Counted from the stretch's first letter, positions 41,501 through 51,877 are shown. The stretch: DNA of 64,000 bases from Streptomyces narbonensis (GCF_014649015.1 NZ_BMSF01000003.1:434001-498000), one strand, 5' to 3'. Notes: generated by a model from the letters alone, not told the origin. Numbers and translations: made by a program.

Positions 41501-43798
41501 GCCGTCGGCGGCGCCGTCCTTCTCGACGGTGTAGGCGAGGGTGGAGGCGCCTTCGGGGACCTTGACCCAGGCGAAGGCGCCGTGGGCGTCACGGCCGGTG
41601 AACGCGGCCTCCTGGCCGGCGGCCTTCAGCTGCCAGCCGGCGTAGTTCCCGTCCTCGCGCTTGTAGTGGACGACGGCGTACGTGCGCTCGACGGCGACCG
41701 GCTTCTCGGGTGCGGGGACCTGTCCGGCGGTGGTGGTGGCGGTGGCGCTCGCGGTGCGGCCGGCGGAGTCGACGGCGACGGCCTTGTAGCGCAGTGCCGT
41801 GCCGGCGGCGGCGGTCACGTGCTGGGTGACCTTGTAGGGGGCGTGGTCGGCGGTGCCGAGGACCTGCCAGGGGCCGTTGCCGGTCTGGGCGGCGAAGACG
41901 ACGCGGTTGAGGCCGCCGCCGGTGACGTCGGCGGTGAGCTCGACGGTGCCGGTGGCGCCGGCGGCCGGGGCCTTCAGGGAGACGACGGGCTTCGCGGCCG
42001 GGGCCGGGAGCGGGGCGTCGGCCCTGAGGACGAGCGAGGAGAGCGCCGGGACGGTGACGGTGACCTTGCCGTCCTTCGTGGTGACGGCGCCCTGACCCCC
42101 GTACAGGGCACGGAAGTTCGCGGATTCGACCGGGACGGTGACGGTCTTGTCGGTGGTGGCGCTGTTGGTGGCGACGAGGTACTCGGTCCGCGTCTTGGCG
42201 TCCGTACGGGAGAAGGCGTAGACGGAGCCCTCGGCGAGCCGCTCCTGCTGGATGCCGTCGCGGAGGGCCGGGTGGGCCTTGGTCAGGCGGGAGAGTTCGG
42301 CGACGGACGTGTAGACGGGGTGCTTGGTGTCGTACGCGTCGGTGGCGTGGGTGCGGTCGGTGCCGAGCTGGTCGTCGTCGAGGTAGTCGGCGGCCTGGGC
42401 GGCGAAGAGGGGCTGGCGGGCGTCCTTGTCGCCGCCGGCGCCGGTGAAGCCCTGCTCGTCGCCGGAGTAGATCACCGGGTTGCCGCGGGACAGGAACATC
42501 AGCTCGTTGGCGAGCCGGGCCCGGCGGAGGAGTTCGGCGTCGGAGGCGTGGGGGTTGTCCTGCTTGAGGAAGGTGCCGATGCGGCCCATGTCGTGGTTGC
42601 CGAGGAAGGTCACCTGCTCGTAGGCGTTGGCCTTGTCGGTGGTGTAGCGGTAGTCCTCGGCGAAGACCTTCGCGAGGCGGTCGGCGCCGGCGCCCTGGGA
42701 AGCGAAGGCGCGGGCCGCGTCCTGGAAGGGGAAGTCGAGGGTGGCGTCGAGCCGGCCCCGGGTGACGTACGGGGAGGTGACGGTGGTGTCGGCGGAGTAG
42801 ACCTCGCCGAACATGAAGAAGTCCTCGCGACCGCGCTTCTTCGCGTACGCGTCGAGGGCGGTGGCCCACTCGGTCCAGAAGTCCAGGTCGACGTGTTTGA
42901 CGGTGTCGATGCGGAAGCCGTCGATCTTGAAGTCGCGGACCCACTTCTCGTAGATCCTCTTCATGCCCTCGACGACCTCGGGGCGCTCGGTCCACAGGTC
43001 GTCGAGTCCGACGAAGTCGCCGTACTCGGCGGACTCGCCGGCCCAGGTGGAGTCGCCGCGGTTGTGGTACATCGTGGGGTCGTTGAGCCAGGACGGGACC
43101 TTGGTGTTCGCCTTCTCGACCGGGGTGTACGGGAACGAGTCCGCGTCCACCTTGCCGATGGCGGCCCGGTCGTCGAAGGGGCGGCCGTCCTTGTCGAGGT
43201 ACGGGTAGGCGCCCTTGGGTCGGTAGCCGTACTTCTTCTCGGCGTAGTCGACGGTGTCGGCGGTGTGGTTGGTGATGACGTCGAAGAAGACCTTCATGCC
43301 CTTGGCGTGGGCGGCGGCGATCAGCCTCTCCAGGTCCTCGTTGGTCCCGAAGTGCGGGTCGACCTGGGTGAAGTCGGTGATCCAGTAGCCGTGGTAGCCG
43401 GCGGAGGCGTCCTTCCCCTCGCCCTGCACGGGCCGGTTCTTGAAGATCGGGGCCATCCAGATGGCGGTGGTCCCGAGGCCCTTGATGTAGTCGAGCCGCT
43501 GGGTGAGGCCCTTGAGGTCGCCGCCCTGGTAGAAGCCCTTGTCGGCCGGGTCGAAGCCGGTCCGGGTGCGGCTGCCGGTGAGGCCGCCGCGGTCGTTGGA
43601 GGTGTCGCCGTTGGCGAACCGGTCCGGCAGGACGAAGTAGAACTGCTCGCGGGTGAGGTCCTGACGGGCGGGCTGGGCCGCGAGCGTCCGGTCGGAGGGC
43701 GGGGCGGGGGGCCGGGGCGCGGCGGCCGCGGGGACGGCGGGCACGAGGGCCGCGCACAGGGCGGCGGCGAGCGCGACCGCCGTTCTCTTCGGTGTCAC
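38504..43798 (-). CDS. pulA: Secreted two-domain alpha-amylase / pullulanase
   Basis: 1764 residues with a Sec signal peptide ([20 protein letters not shown], cleavage near AAAAP). The first GH13 domain (about 50-560) has D298 (GFRIDTVKH), E332 (FGEVYS) and D403 (GNHDMGR). Two PUD/CBM41 starch modules follow ([15 protein letters not shown] and [15 protein letters not shown]). A second GH13 pullulanase domain has D1368 ([10 protein letters not shown]), E1405 (LYGEGWNFG) and D1538 (DAHDNES). It should cut both alpha-1,4 and alpha-1,6 bonds of starch and glycogen. GTG start. It lies 84 bp behind amyA in the same direction. Confidence 0.95.
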   Translation of the reverse strand: MTPKRTAVALAAALCAALVPAVPAAAAPRPPAPPSDRTLAAQPARQDLTREQFYFVLPDRFANGDTSNDRGGLTGSRTRTGFDPADKGFYQGGDLKGLTQRLDYIKGLGTTAIWMAPIFKNRPVQGEGKDASAGYHGYWITDFTQVDPHFGTNEDLERLIAAAHAKGMKVFFDVITNHTADTVDYAEKKYGYRPKGAYPYLDKDGRPFDDRAAIGKVDADSFPYTPVEKANTKVPSWLNDPTMYHNRGDSTWAGESAEYGDFVGLDDLWTERPEVVEGMKRIYEKWVRDFKIDGFRIDTVKHVDLDFWTEWATALDAYAKKRGREDFFMFGEVYSADTTVTSPYVTRGRLDATLDFPFQDAARAFASQGAGADRLAKVFAEDYRYTTDKANAYEQVTFLGNHDMGRIGTFLKQDNPHASDAELLRRARLANELMFLSRGNPVIYSGDEQGFTGAGGDKDARQPLFAAQAADYLDDDQLGTDRTHATDAYDTKHPVYTSVAELSRLTKAHPALRDGIQQERLAEGSVYAFSRTDAKTRTEYLVATNSATTDKTVTVPVESANFRALYGGQGAVTTKDGKVTVTVPALSSLVLRADAPLPAPAAKPVVSLKAPAAGATGTVELTADVTGGGLNRVVFAAQTGNGPWQVLGTADHAPYKVTQHVTAAAGTALRYKAVAVDSAGRTASATATTTAGQVPAPEKPVAVERTYAVVHYKREDGNYAGWQLKAAGQEAAFTGRDAHGAFAWVKVPEGASTLAYTVEKDGAADGPQRSITLGRTGEVWITQGQDGQSDTNPAPAPQDKTKAVIHYQRPDGNYDGWGLHTWTGAAQPTDWSKPLMPVRVDAYGAVYEVPLTEGATSLSYILHKGDEKDLPTDQSLDLATYGHEIWALSGQQKYLLPTVGGAPNLDLGKAEAQWIDRNTVVWKVKATDATSQQLVYAKNGGLTVTDGALSAEGQWLRLNQAALTDAQKAKYPHLKDYPAFTLDARDADRVRDSLRGQLIATQRAANGALLAATGVQTAGVLDDLYAQKATGAALGPVFRQGRPTLALWAPTAQSVALELDGRTVPMRRDDTSGVWSVTGPKSWTGKPYRYVVKVWAPTVQKIVENKVTDPYSTALTTDSARSLAVDLTDPKLAPAGWRGLKKPTAVPLRDAQIQELHIRDFSIADPTAKADHQGTYLAFTDPDSKGTRHLKALAASGTSYVHLLPAFDIGTIPEKKSGQTAPACDLTVYAPDSEEQQACVAAAAAKDAYNWGYDPLHYTVPEGSYATDPEGTRRTVEFRQMVQALNGNGLRTVMDVVYNHTVAAGQSDKSVLDKIVPGYYQRLQADGSVATSTCCANTAPENAMMGKLVVDSVVTWAKDYKVDGFRFDLMGHHPKANILAVRKALDELTVAKDGVDGKSIVLYGEGWNFGEIADDSRFVQATQKNMAGTGIATFSDRARDAVRGGGPFDEDPGVQGFASGLFTDPNSSTANGTPEQQKARLLHYQDLIKVGLTGNLASYTFTDTSGRTVKGSEVDYNGAPAGYAAAPGDALAYADAHDNESLYDALAFKLPAGTSPADRARAQVLAMATATLSQGPALSQAGSDLLRSKSLDRNSYDSGDWFNAIHWDCRDGNGFGRGLPPAPDNKAKWGYGKPLLVNQALTVGCEQIDGASAAYRDLQKIRTTEPVFSLATSGQVQDALTFPLSGRDETPGVITMRLGDLVVVLNATPRSTEQKVADLAGKGYALHPVQANGSDAVVKSASYEAGSGTFTVPARTVAVFKTAS

Positions 43799-43882
43799 GG
43801 AGGTGCTCCCTGGAGGAGGGACGGGGGTACGGGTGGGAGGGCCGCCCCGGGTGAGGGGGGCGGCCCTACGGAAGGCGGGGGG

Positions 43883-45595
43883 TCAGCTGCGGAACGTGTC
43901 GTTCAGGACGAGCTGGCCCGAGGCGGGGACGGTCGCGGTGCGGTTGGCGCCGGACTCCCAGGTGACGTTTCCGGCGGCGTCCTTGCGGATGTACTTGTAC
44001 TCGAAGGAGGTTCCGGCGGGCAGGCCGACGGTCAGCTTCCAGACGGGGTACGTGGCCGGGTCGAGCTTGAGGGCGGAGGCCGGGGCCCAGTTGCCGAGCT
44101 CGGCGCGGTTGCCGGTGACGTAGATGTTCTGGCCGACCGCGGTGGTGGCGGTGACGTTGAAGGAGGCGCCCGAGGTGGCGGGCGGCGTGGTGGGCGGCGT
44201 GGTCGGGGTCGTACCGCCGCAGTTCATGGCGTTCACGTGCAGGGCCACGGCCGTGTTGGCGGCGACGGTGGCCGTGAACTGGCCGGAGGCGTTGACCGTC
44301 ACGGCGGTGTTCGACTGGACGTCGCAGTAGGAGCCGGCGGGCAGCGAGGTCTGGAAGGTGCGGGTGAGCGCCGAGGTCTCGTGGTTGATGGCCACGTAGG
44401 CCTTGGTGCCGCGGCCGAACGCGATGGCGTTGTTGCCGTTGTCCCACCAGCCGGTGACGGACTGGCCGCGGGCCGCGTTGCGGAAGCCGACCATGGAGGA
44501 GATCTCGCGCCAGGCGTGCTGGCACTTCCAGCCGTCGGTGTAGCAGGCGTTGACCTGGCCGTTGTTGGGCGGTCCGGCGTCCTTGTCGGTCCACTCGTAG
44601 CCGGAGTGGACGTCCGGGGAGCCGTAGGGCCAGGCGAGCATGAAGACGGAGGCGAGGGTGTAGTTCGCGCCGTCCTTGTAGGACAGGGTGTCGCCGCCGC
44701 GCTCGGTGTCGTGGTTGTCGACGAAGACGCCGGACTGGCCGGAGGGCATGTGGCCCCAGGCCTCGCCGAAGTTCTTCAGGTAGGAGAGCTTCTCGCCCTG
44801 GAGGACGCGCTTGAGGTCGCGGGCGTAGCGGAACTCCTGGACGTCTCCGGTGCCGAGGTACTCGCTCGGGGAGACGGCCTCGCCGGCGCCGTGGATGGCC
44901 TCCAGCTTCCAGAAGACGTTCGGGTTCGTCAGCCGGGACTTGATGTTCGCGAGGTCGGCGGCCGGCATGTGCTTGGCGGCGTCGATCCGGAAGCCGTCGA
45001 CGCCCAGCGACGCCAGGTCGTTGAGGTAGCCGGCTATCTTCCCGCGGACGTGGTCCTCGCCCGTGTCGAGGTCCGGCAGCTGCACGAGCTCGCAGTTCTG
45101 GACGTTGGCGCGATCCTGGTAGTTGGAGATCGTGGCGCGGCAGTCGTCCATGTCGGAGCCGGAGTAGAGGCCCGGGTAGTCGTACTTGGAGAACGAGGTC
45201 CCGCCCGTTCCCGTGCCGGAGCCGTTCGCCATGTGGTTGATGACGGAGTCGGCCACGACCTTGACGCCGGCCGCGTGGCAGGTGTCGATCATGTTCTTGA
45301 AGGCGGTACGGTCGCCGAGACGTCCGGCGATCTTGTAGCTGACCGGCTGGTACGAGGTCCACCACTGGCCGCCCTGGAGGTGCTCCTGGGGCGGGGAGAC
45401 CTGGACGTATCCGTATCCGGCGGGGCCGAGGCGGTCGGTGCACTCCCGGGCCACCGAGGCGAAGTTCCACTCGAACATCACCGCGGTGACGTCCTTCTCG
45501 CCGGGCGGGACGGCCTGCGCCGGGGCGTTGCCCGTGACGGCCACAGCGGCTCCCGCCACAAGGGCGAGTGCAGCTGCCACGGTCTTTCTGGCCAT
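43883..45595 (-). CDS. amyA: Secreted alpha-amylase with CBM20 starch-binding domain
   Basis: 570 residues. Signal peptide [20 protein letters not shown] to AQA, then a GH13_32-type catalytic domain: DSVINHM, D of [10 protein letters not shown] of WKLEAIHG and D of [10 protein letters not shown] Thr/Pro linker ([15 protein letters not shown]) leads to a C-terminal CBM20 ([30 protein letters not shown]). It hydrolyses starch outside the cell. The ATG at 45595 follows AGGAGG. An unusual nested inverted repeat lies just upstream. It is the penultimate gene of the mal-amy row. Confidence 0.96.
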   Translation of the reverse strand: MARKTVAAALALVAGAAVAVTGNAPAQAVPPGEKDVTAVMFEWNFASVARECTDRLGPAGYGYVQVSPPQEHLQGGQWWTSYQPVSYKIAGRLGDRTAFKNMIDTCHAAGVKVVADSVINHMANGSGTGTGGTSFSKYDYPGLYSGSDMDDCRATISNYQDRANVQNCELVQLPDLDTGEDHVRGKIAGYLNDLASLGVDGFRIDAAKHMPAADLANIKSRLTNPNVFWKLEAIHGAGEAVSPSEYLGTGDVQEFRYARDLKRVLQGEKLSYLKNFGEAWGHMPSGQSGVFVDNHDTERGGDTLSYKDGANYTLASVFMLAWPYGSPDVHSGYEWTDKDAGPPNNGQVNACYTDGWKCQHAWREISSMVGFRNAARGQSVTGWWDNGNNAIAFGRGTKAYVAINHETSALTRTFQTSLPAGSYCDVQSNTAVTVNASGQFTATVAANTAVALHVNAMNCGGTTPTTPPTTPPATSGASFNVTATTAVGQNIYVTGNRAELGNWAPASALKLDPATYPVWKLTVGLPAGTSFEYKYIRKDAAGNVTWESGANRTATVPASGQLVLNDTFRS

Positions 45596-45626
45596 GATTC
45601 CTCCTGCTGACTTCACTGTCGCAAGA

Positions 45627-45658
45627 AGTTGCTGAAAATGTCAGCAACTGTTTTCAGC
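45627..45658. promoter_or_regulatory. Nested inverted repeats upstream of amyA
   Basis: AGTTGCTGA-N5-TCAGCAACT (45627-45649) is perfect, and GCTGAAAA (45631-45638) also pairs with TTTTCAGC (45651-45658). They lie 32-63 bp before the amyA start. Candidate operator or 5'-UTR hairpin; the half-site differs from the CTTGCG motif at malE. Confidence 0.55.
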
Positions 45659-45720
45659 CGTGACCGTACGAGTGCCCCGACGCCCGGTCAACCCTCCGGA
45701 CGCCCCCGCGGACCCCACAA

Positions 45721-45746
45721 CGCAAGTTGTTACGAAAGGACTTGCG
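45721..45746. promoter_or_regulatory. Candidate MalR-type operator at the end of the second LacI gene
   Basis: CGCAAG-N14-CTTGCG, the same half-sites as in the malE-malR gap, overlapping the last codons of the LacI paralogue and about 130 bp before amyA. Confidence 0.5.
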
Positions 45747-46800
45747 GCGCCCTGCCGGGCGGCTGCGCGGTCGAGCCGCGGACCACCAGCTCCGGCTGGA
45801 AGACGAACTCCGTGCGCTGCACGGGGTTTCCCTCGATCTCCTCCAGGAGCGCGCCGACCGCCGCCGTCGCCATCGCCTGCACCGGCTGGCGCACGGTGGA
45901 CAGCGGCGGGCTCGTGAAGGCGATGAGCGGCGAGTCGTCGAAGCCGACGACGGAGACGTCCCCGGGCACGTCGAGGCCCTTGGCGCGGACCGCGCGGATG
46001 ACGCCGAGCGCCATCAGGTCGGAGCCGCAGACGATGCCGGTGCAGCCCTCGCGGAGCAGGATGTCGGCCGCGGCGTGCCCGCCCTCGACGCCGAACAGCG
46101 TGGGCCTGATGAAACGTTCGGCCTCGGCCCGCTCGATGCCGAGGAGCTCGTACAGCTCGGCGGTGAAGCCCTCGGCCTTGCGGCGCGAGGGCACGTACCG
46201 GGTGGGGCCGATGGCGAGCCCGATCCGCTCGTGGCCCAGCTCGACCAGGTGCCGCACGGCGATGCGGGCGGCGGCCCGGTCGTCCGGGGAGACGAAGTTG
46301 GCGTCGATGTGCTCGTTGTAGCCGTTGATGAGGACGTACGGCACGCCCCGGTCGCTCAGCCGGGCGTACCGCGCGGGGTCGGCGGAGGCGTCCGCGTGCA
46401 GCCCGGAGAGGAAGACGATGCCGGCCACCCCGCGCTCCACGAGCTGGTCGACGAGCTCGTCCTCGGTGGCGCCGCCGGGCATCTGCGTGCAGAGCACCGG
46501 GGTGTAGCCGTGGCCGGCGAGGACCTGCTCGACGACCTGTGCGAACGCCGGGAAGATCGGGTTGGTCAGCTCGGGCACGACGAGCCCGACGAGGCCCGCG
46601 CTGCGGCGTTTGAGCCGTACGGGGCGCTCGTAGCCGAGCACGTCGAGCGCGGCGAGCACCTTGTGCCGGGTCGCTCCGGCCACCCCCGCCTTGCCGTTGA
46701 GGACGCGGCTGACGGTGGCCTCGCTGACGCCGGACTGGGCCGCGATGTCCGCGAGCCGCGGGCCGCCGTTTCCGGCGCCCCGCGGCAGGGGGATCGTCAC
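45730..46800 (-). CDS. LacI family regulator, MalR paralogue
   Basis: 356 residues. LacI HTH at about 15-60 (LADIAAQSGVSEATVSRVLN, with hinge helix KVLAALDVLGYERP) and a periplasmic-binding-like effector domain (VSVVGFDDSPLIAFTSPP, LSTVRQPVQAM). The HTH is almost the same as that of MalR at 52116, so the operators are probably shared. The GTG start overlaps the stop of the alpha-glucosidase (GTGA), so it is co-translated with it, unlike malR, which stands alone. It probably responds to a maltodextrin or related sugar. Confidence 0.92.
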   Translation of the reverse strand: MTIPLPRGAGNGGPRLADIAAQSGVSEATVSRVLNGKAGVAGATRHKVLAALDVLGYERPVRLKRRSAGLVGLVVPELTNPIFPAFAQVVEQVLAGHGYTPVLCTQMPGGATEDELVDQLVERGVAGIVFLSGLHADASADPARYARLSDRGVPYVLINGYNEHIDANFVSPDDRAAARIAVRHLVELGHERIGLAIGPTRYVPSRRKAEGFTAELYELLGIERAEAERFIRPTLFGVEGGHAAADILLREGCTGIVCGSDLMALGVIRAVRAKGLDVPGDVSVVGFDDSPLIAFTSPPLSTVRQPVQAMATAAVGALLEEIEGNPVQRTEFVFQPELVVRGSTAQPPGRAPQVLS

Positions 46801-48476
46801 ACCGCCCACCAGACGGTGGTGTCGGCGGGAATCTCCACCGTGTCCTCGTCGTCGACGGCGACGACGCGGATCTCCTCGTTGGAAAGGAGGAACCGGCCGG
46901 GCAGCGGGACGGAGATGGCCCGGCCGGTGGTGTTGGCGGTGCAGACGAAGCCGTCGCGGCGGAAGGAGAGCACACCCTCGGGTGCCTCCAGCCACTCGAC
47001 GGCCTCGCCCGCACCGAGTTCGGGACGCTCACGGCGCACGGCGAGCGCGCTGCGGTAGAGCTCCAGGGTGGAGCCGGGGTCGCCGGTCTGCGCCTCGACG
47101 CTCAGCGCGCCCCAGGTCGCGGGCTGCGGCAGCCAGGAGCCGCCGTCGCCGAAGCCGTACGAGGAGCCCTCGGCGGTCCACGGGATCGGCACGCGGCAGC
47201 CGTCGCGGAAGCCGTCCTGGCCGCTGGCCCGCCAGAAGGACGGGTCCTGGCGGACCTCGTCGGGCAGGTCGGTGACGTCCGGCAGGCCGAGCTCCTCGCC
47301 CTGGTAGACGTAGGCCGAGCCGGGCAGCGCCAGCATCAGCAGGGTCGCGGCGCGGGCCCGGCGCAGGCCGAGCTCGCGGTCGCCGGCCTCGCGGAGCTGG
47401 GTGCCGAGGCCCGCCGGGTTGGCGAAGCGGGTGGCGTGCCGGGTGACGTCGTGGTTGGAGAGCACCCAGGTGGTGGGGGCGCCGACCGGGCGCATCGCGT
47501 CGAGCGAGGCGTCGATGACCGAGCGGAGCTCCGCCGCGTCCCAGTGGGTGCCCAGGTACTGGAAGTTGAAGGCCTGGTGCATCTCGTCGGGGCGCACGTA
47601 GTTCGCGGTGCGGTCGACGGTCGGGGTCCAGGCCTCGGCGACGAGGATGCGCTCCCCGTCGTACTCGGCGAGGATCTGCCGCCAGGTGCGGTAGATCTCG
47701 TGGACGCCGTCCTGGTCGAAGAAGGGCATGACGTCGTTGCCGAGCAGCTTCAGCTGGTCGTGGGCGCCGATGTCGGGCAGCCCGGAGGCCTTGACGAGGC
47801 CGTGGGCGACGTCGACGCGGAAGCCGTCGACGCCCATGTCGAGCCAGAAGCGCAGGATGGAGCGGAACTCGTCGCGTACGGCCGGGTGTTCCCAGTTGAA
47901 GTCGGGCTGCTCCGGGGCGAAGAGGTGGAGGTACCACTCGCCGGGGGTGCCGTCGGGGTTCTCCGTACGGGTCCAGGCGGGGCCGCCGAAGATGGACTCC
48001 CAGTCGTTGGGCGGCAGTTCGCCGCTCTCGCCCTTGCCGGGGCGGAAGTGGTAGCGCTCGCGCAGCGGCGACTCGGGGCCCTCGCGCAGCGCCCGCTGGA
48101 ACCACTCGTGCTGGTCCGAGGAGTGGTTCGGGACGAGGTCGACGATGATCCGGAGCCCCAGGTCGTGGGCCTCGCGGATCAGGGCGTCGGCGTCGAGGAG
48201 GGAGCCGAACATCGGGTCGATGGCCCGGTAGTCGGCGACGTCGTACCCGGCGTCGGCCTGCGGCGACGCGTAGAACGGGGAGAGCCAGACGGCGTCGACG
48301 CCGAGGTCCCTGAGGTACGGCAGCCGGCTGCGGACACCCTCCAGGTCGCCCATGCCGTCGCCGTTGCCGTCGGCGAAGCTGCGCGGGTAGACCTGGTAGA
48401 TCACCGCTTCTCTCCACCAGCCCGTGTGCGTGCCGGTGGTGGGGGCGTCGGCCGGGGTGGCGAGATGCTGGGTCAT
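46797..48476 (-). CDS. aglA: Alpha-glucosidase (GH13, oligo-1,6-glucosidase-like)
   Basis: 559 residues, no signal peptide, so cytosolic. GH13 motifs: DLVPNHSSDQHEWF, D of GFRVDVAHG, E of ILVAEAW, D of LSNHDVTRH. It cuts imported maltose or maltodextrins to glucose. The ATG at 48476 has AGGGAAG upstream. It lies 57 bp after malG in the same direction, and its stop overlaps the second LacI gene. Synteny with S. coelicolor aglA next to malEFG, from memory, supports the name. Confidence 0.93.
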   Translation of the reverse strand: MTQHLATPADAPTTGTHTGWWREAVIYQVYPRSFADGNGDGMGDLEGVRSRLPYLRDLGVDAVWLSPFYASPQADAGYDVADYRAIDPMFGSLLDADALIREAHDLGLRIIVDLVPNHSSDQHEWFQRALREGPESPLRERYHFRPGKGESGELPPNDWESIFGGPAWTRTENPDGTPGEWYLHLFAPEQPDFNWEHPAVRDEFRSILRFWLDMGVDGFRVDVAHGLVKASGLPDIGAHDQLKLLGNDVMPFFDQDGVHEIYRTWRQILAEYDGERILVAEAWTPTVDRTANYVRPDEMHQAFNFQYLGTHWDAAELRSVIDASLDAMRPVGAPTTWVLSNHDVTRHATRFANPAGLGTQLREAGDRELGLRRARAATLLMLALPGSAYVYQGEELGLPDVTDLPDEVRQDPSFWRASGQDGFRDGCRVPIPWTAEGSSYGFGDGGSWLPQPATWGALSVEAQTGDPGSTLELYRSALAVRRERPELGAGEAVEWLEAPEGVLSFRRDGFVCTANTTGRAISVPLPGRFLLSNEEIRVVAVDDEDTVEIPADTTVWWAV

Positions 48477-48533
48477 GTCTTCCCTGTGAGGTAAGGAGGG
48501 GCGTACAGAGGCGGTGATCGGGCTGGGCACGCC

Positions 48534-49400
48534 CTAGCCCTTGACGGCGCCGGCGGACATGCCGGTGACGAGGTGCCGCTGGGCGAAGAGGAACACCAGG
48601 GCCGCGGGGACGGCGATGAGCACGGAGGCCGCGGCCATCGGGCCCCACTGGGCGCCGTACTGGTTGACGAACTTCTGGAGTCCGCCGGCGAGCGTGAGGT
48701 TCTCGTCGCCGACCATGAACGCGGAGGCGTAGGCGACCTCGCCCCAGGCGGTGATGAAGGAGTAGAACGCGGTCACCGCGATGCCCGGCTTGGCGAGCGG
48801 CAGGATGAGCCGCCAGAAGGTGCCGAAGGGGGTGAGTCCGTCGACGTAGCCGGACTCGTCTATCTCGCGCGGGATGGTGTCGAAGAAGCCCTTCATCATC
48901 CAGGCGCAGAACGGGACGGCGATGGTCAGGTACGTGATGACCAGGCCGGCCGGCTGGTTGAGCAGGCCCATCGACGACATGATGTTGTAGATCGGCACGA
49001 TGAGGACGGCGACCGGGAACATCTGCGTGATGAGCAGGGTCCACATGAGTCCGCGCTTGCCGGGGAAGCGGAAGCGGCTGACCGCGTAGCCCGTGGTGGC
49101 GGAGATGAAGACGCCGACGACGGTGGTGAGCGCGGCGACGAGCAGCGAGTTGCCGAACCAGGTGAGGAACGGGGTGTCCCTCAGGAGGTTCGTGTAGTTC
49201 TCGAGCGTCGTCTCCTTGAAGAAGTCCGTCGTGATCGCGAACTCGGCGGGCTTCAGGGACGTCAGGAGCACCCACAGCACCGGGAAGACGGCGATCACGG
49301 AGGCCACGATCAGCGTGAGGTGCAGGGCGACCGATGCCAGGGGCGAGCGGCGGCCTCGGACCGGGGTGTTGGCCCGGTGGGTGGGGGTCGTGGTGGTCAC
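48534..49400 (-). CDS. malG: Maltose/maltodextrin ABC transporter permease
   Basis: 288 residues with six membrane segments (first at about 25-45: LTLIVASVIAVFPVLWVLL). The EAA loop is in EIDESGYVDGLTPFGTFWRL. It pairs with MalF in the membrane to import maltodextrins delivered by MalE. The GTG start overlaps the malF stop. No ATPase gene lies in this cluster; Streptomyces normally use the shared MsiK. Confidence 0.95.
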   Translation of the reverse strand: MTTTTPTHRANTPVRGRRSPLASVALHLTLIVASVIAVFPVLWVLLTSLKPAEFAITTDFFKETTLENYTNLLRDTPFLTWFGNSLLVAALTTVVGVFISATTGYAVSRFRFPGKRGLMWTLLITQMFPVAVLIVPIYNIMSSMGLLNQPAGLVITYLTIAVPFCAWMMKGFFDTIPREIDESGYVDGLTPFGTFWRLILPLAKPGIAVTAFYSFITAWGEVAYASAFMVGDENLTLAGGLQKFVNQYGAQWGPMAAASVLIAVPAALVFLFAQRHLVTGMSAGAVKG

Positions 49401-50410
49401 CAGACTTCTCCCTGCTTGCGGAGGACTCGCCGGTAGACCGCGGCGAAGAGCATCAGGAGGACCAGGATCAGGACGCCCCAGGTGGACGACTGGGCGAAGT
49501 CCCGCGGGCTGACCTCGAAGGAGAACTTGTACGCCTGGGTGACGAGGATCTGGGTGGCCTCGCCGGGACCGCCCCGGGTGAGCAGGAAGATCACCGGGAA
49601 CATGTTGAAGGTCCAGATGGTGGAGAGCAGGATCACCGTCGTCGACACCGAGCGGAGCCCGGGCATGGTGATGTGCCGGAAACGCTGCCATGCGTTGGCA
49701 CCGTCCATCTCGGCGGCCTCGTACATCTCGCCCGGGATGGACTGGAGCCCACCGAGGAGGGCGACCATCATGAACGGGACGCCGAGCCAGACGTTGACGA
49801 GGATGACCGAGAACTTGGCCCAGGTCGGGTCGTTCAGCCACGGGACGGCGTCGATGCCGCCGCCCGCGAGGAGCTTGTTGAGCAGGCCGTTGTCCTGGTT
49901 GTAGAGGAAGCGCCAGGCGAAGACGGAGACGAAGCCGGGCACGGCCCAGGGCAGGATCAGCAGCAGGCGGTACGCGGAGCGGCCGGCGATCTTGCGGTTG
50001 AGGATGTTGGCGAGCGCGAGACCGAGGGCGAAGGTCAGCGCGACACACGACACCGTCCACACCAGCGTCCAGCCCAGGGTGGCGAGGAACTGGTTGCCCG
50101 TCAGCGCCTCGGTGTAGTTGTCCAGGCCGACGAACTCGTAGGTGGCCGGGATCTCGTTGACACCGATCGACCGTGCGACGTTGCGCTCGTTGGCGTCCGT
50201 CAGCGACAGGTAGATGCCGCGGATCAGGGGGTAGCCGATGATCACGGCGATCACCAGGATCACCGGGGCGACCATCGCCCAGGCGTACCAGTGGGTGGAG
50301 AGTGAGCGCTTCGCCGCGCCCCGCGGCTTACCAGTCCCGCGGCTCCGGCCGCGGGCGACACTGTCGCCCGCGGCCTTCGCCACCGACTGGCTGGGGGTGT
50401 CCACAGCCAT
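49397..50410 (-). CDS. malF: Maltose/maltodextrin ABC transporter permease
   Basis: 337 residues. A basic cytoplasmic N-terminus (residues 1-38) is followed by six membrane segments, the first at about 42-65 (AWAMVAPVILVIAVIIGYPL). EAA-type loop: GEMYEAAEMDGANAWQRFRH. A large extracytoplasmic loop between the first two segments is typical of MalF. It overlaps malG by 4 bp and lies 50 bp after malE. Confidence 0.95.
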   Translation of the reverse strand: MAVDTPSQSVAKAAGDSVARGRSRGTGKPRGAAKRSLSTHWYAWAMVAPVILVIAVIIGYPLIRGIYLSLTDANERNVARSIGVNEIPATYEFVGLDNYTEALTGNQFLATLGWTLVWTVSCVALTFALGLALANILNRKIAGRSAYRLLLILPWAVPGFVSVFAWRFLYNQDNGLLNKLLAGGGIDAVPWLNDPTWAKFSVILVNVWLGVPFMMVALLGGLQSIPGEMYEAAEMDGANAWQRFRHITMPGLRSVSTTVILLSTIWTFNMFPVIFLLTRGGPGEATQILVTQAYKFSFEVSPRDFAQSSTWGVLILVLLMLFAAVYRRVLRKQGEVW

Positions 50411-50460
50411 CAGCCGGCCTGCCTTCCTTCCTCTTCCTGCGTCTTTCCTGCGTTTCCCTG

Positions 50461-51738
50461 CTACTTCCAGTCCTTCAGGAGCTTGCGGTAGGCGTCACCC
50501 GTCGCCTTGGCGCCCGCGTCCGGGGAGGTCTGGCCGGTGAGGACCTTGGTGTACTCGGTGACGAGCGGCGCGAAGAGGCTGCCGGTCTCCGGGATCCAGG
50601 GGCGCTCGACGGCCTTCTCGACGACCGGCTTGAAGAAGCCGATCATCTCGTTGGTCGCGACGTCCGGCTTGATGTAGACGGACTCACGGGTCGGGAGCAG
50701 GCTGAGCTCCTTGGCGACGGTGGCCTGGGTCTCGACCGAGGTCATGTACTCGGCGAAGGCGTAGGACGCGTCGAGGTTCTTGGAGCCCGCGTAGACGGCG
50801 AGGTTGTGACCACCCTGCGGGGCGCCCTGGCCGGCGGAGCCGGCCGGGACCGGGGCGATGCCCAGGTTGGTCTTGTCCTTGAACTCCTTGCCGGCGTAGG
50901 TGTCGGCGACGGCCCACGGGCCGTTGATCATCATGGCGACCTTGCCGTCCTTGAAGGCCGTCTGCATGTTGTTCCAGCCGTCGGTGGCGTCGGTCTTGGC
51001 GGCGCCGGAGTCGACCAGGTCCTTGACGACCTTGAAGCCCTTCACGCCGGCCGCGTTGTCGACGGTGACCGTCTTCTTCTCGGCGTCGACGAGGTCGCCG
51101 CCCTCGCCGTAGAGGAAGGAGAGGAACCAGTAGGCGTCGTCGCCGCGCAGGTAGAGGCCGGGCTTGCCGGTCTTCTGCTTGATCTTGGCGGAGGCGGTCT
51201 TCAGCTCGGCGATCGTCTTGGGGACCTCGACGCCGGCCTCCTTGAAGATCTTCTTGTTGTAGAAGATGCCCATGGAGTCGATGACCTGCGGGACGCCGTA
51301 GGTCTTGCCCTTGTACTGGGTCGAGGCGGCGGCCTGCTTGAGGAAGTCCTCGGAGTTCTTGAGGGCCGGGGTGCCGTCCAGCGGGGCGAGGTAGCCGAGG
51401 TCCGCGAACTCGGGGGTCCAGGCGACCTCGGAGCGGATGACGTCGGGCGCGCCGGAGCCGGACTGGGCCGCGTTCTTGAACTTGTTCTGCGCCTCACCGA
51501 AGGGCACGTTCACATACTTGACGGTGACCTTGGGGTGCTTCTTCTTGAAGTCCTCGGCGACCTTCTTGAAGACCTTGTCCTCGGAGCCGACCGTGGACGT
51601 GTCCCACCAGGTCACGGTGCCGGAAAGCTCGCCGGAGCTCTTCGAGCCGCCGTCGTTCGAACCGCTGTCACTACCGCACGCCGCCAGGGTCACGCCCAGG
51701 GCTGCGACCAGCGCGGTGGCCGCTATGCCACGCCGCAT
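50461..51738 (-). CDS. malE: Maltose/maltodextrin-binding lipoprotein
   Basis: 425 residues. Lipoprotein signal peptide with lipobox LAAC and C21. A Ser/Gly linker leads to a type-2 periplasmic-binding fold (GTVTWWDTSTVGSEDKVFKK; ligand-site WAVADTYAG and PVPAG) anchored to the outer face of the membrane. It captures maltodextrins for MalFG. Divergent from malR, with MalR-type operators in the 377-bp gap. Confidence 0.96.
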   Translation of the reverse strand: MRRGIAATALVAALGVTLAACGSDSGSNDGGSKSSGELSGTVTWWDTSTVGSEDKVFKKVAEDFKKKHPKVTVKYVNVPFGEAQNKFKNAAQSGSGAPDVIRSEVAWTPEFADLGYLAPLDGTPALKNSEDFLKQAAASTQYKGKTYGVPQVIDSMGIFYNKKIFKEAGVEVPKTIAELKTASAKIKQKTGKPGLYLRGDDAYWFLSFLYGEGGDLVDAEKKTVTVDNAAGVKGFKVVKDLVDSGAAKTDATDGWNNMQTAFKDGKVAMMINGPWAVADTYAGKEFKDKTNLGIAPVPAGSAGQGAPQGGHNLAVYAGSKNLDASYAFAEYMTSVETQATVAKELSLLPTRESVYIKPDVATNEMIGFFKPVVEKAVERPWIPETGSLFAPLVTEYTKVLTGQTSPDAGAKATGDAYRKLLKDWK

Positions 51739-51856
51739 GTGAACTCCTTCAGTGATCCCGGGGAGACGAGGGGCTGGAACCTTCCTCATGCGACCGCTCC
51801 CTCGCGGCGCTCCGGGTTGGCAGGAACGTAACAGGGATGAAAACGAGCCGAAAGAG

Positions 51857-51877
51857 CTTGCGTGAAATTTCTGCAAG
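51857..51877. promoter_or_regulatory. Candidate MalR operator 1 (malE-proximal)
   Basis: CTTGCGTGAAATTTCTGCAAG is a near-perfect palindrome (one mismatched pair). CTTGCG/CTGCAAG half-sites are the type described for Streptomyces MalR/Reg1. Confidence 0.7.

Noticed and set aside
38981-45610. Uninterrupted 2209-codon open frame on the plus strand, antisense to pulA and amyA
   Set aside because: The composition is Gly/Val/Ala/Arg-rich with no domain, and the minus strand encodes two complete, motif-rich enzymes. Long antisense frames are a by-product of GC-rich third positions.
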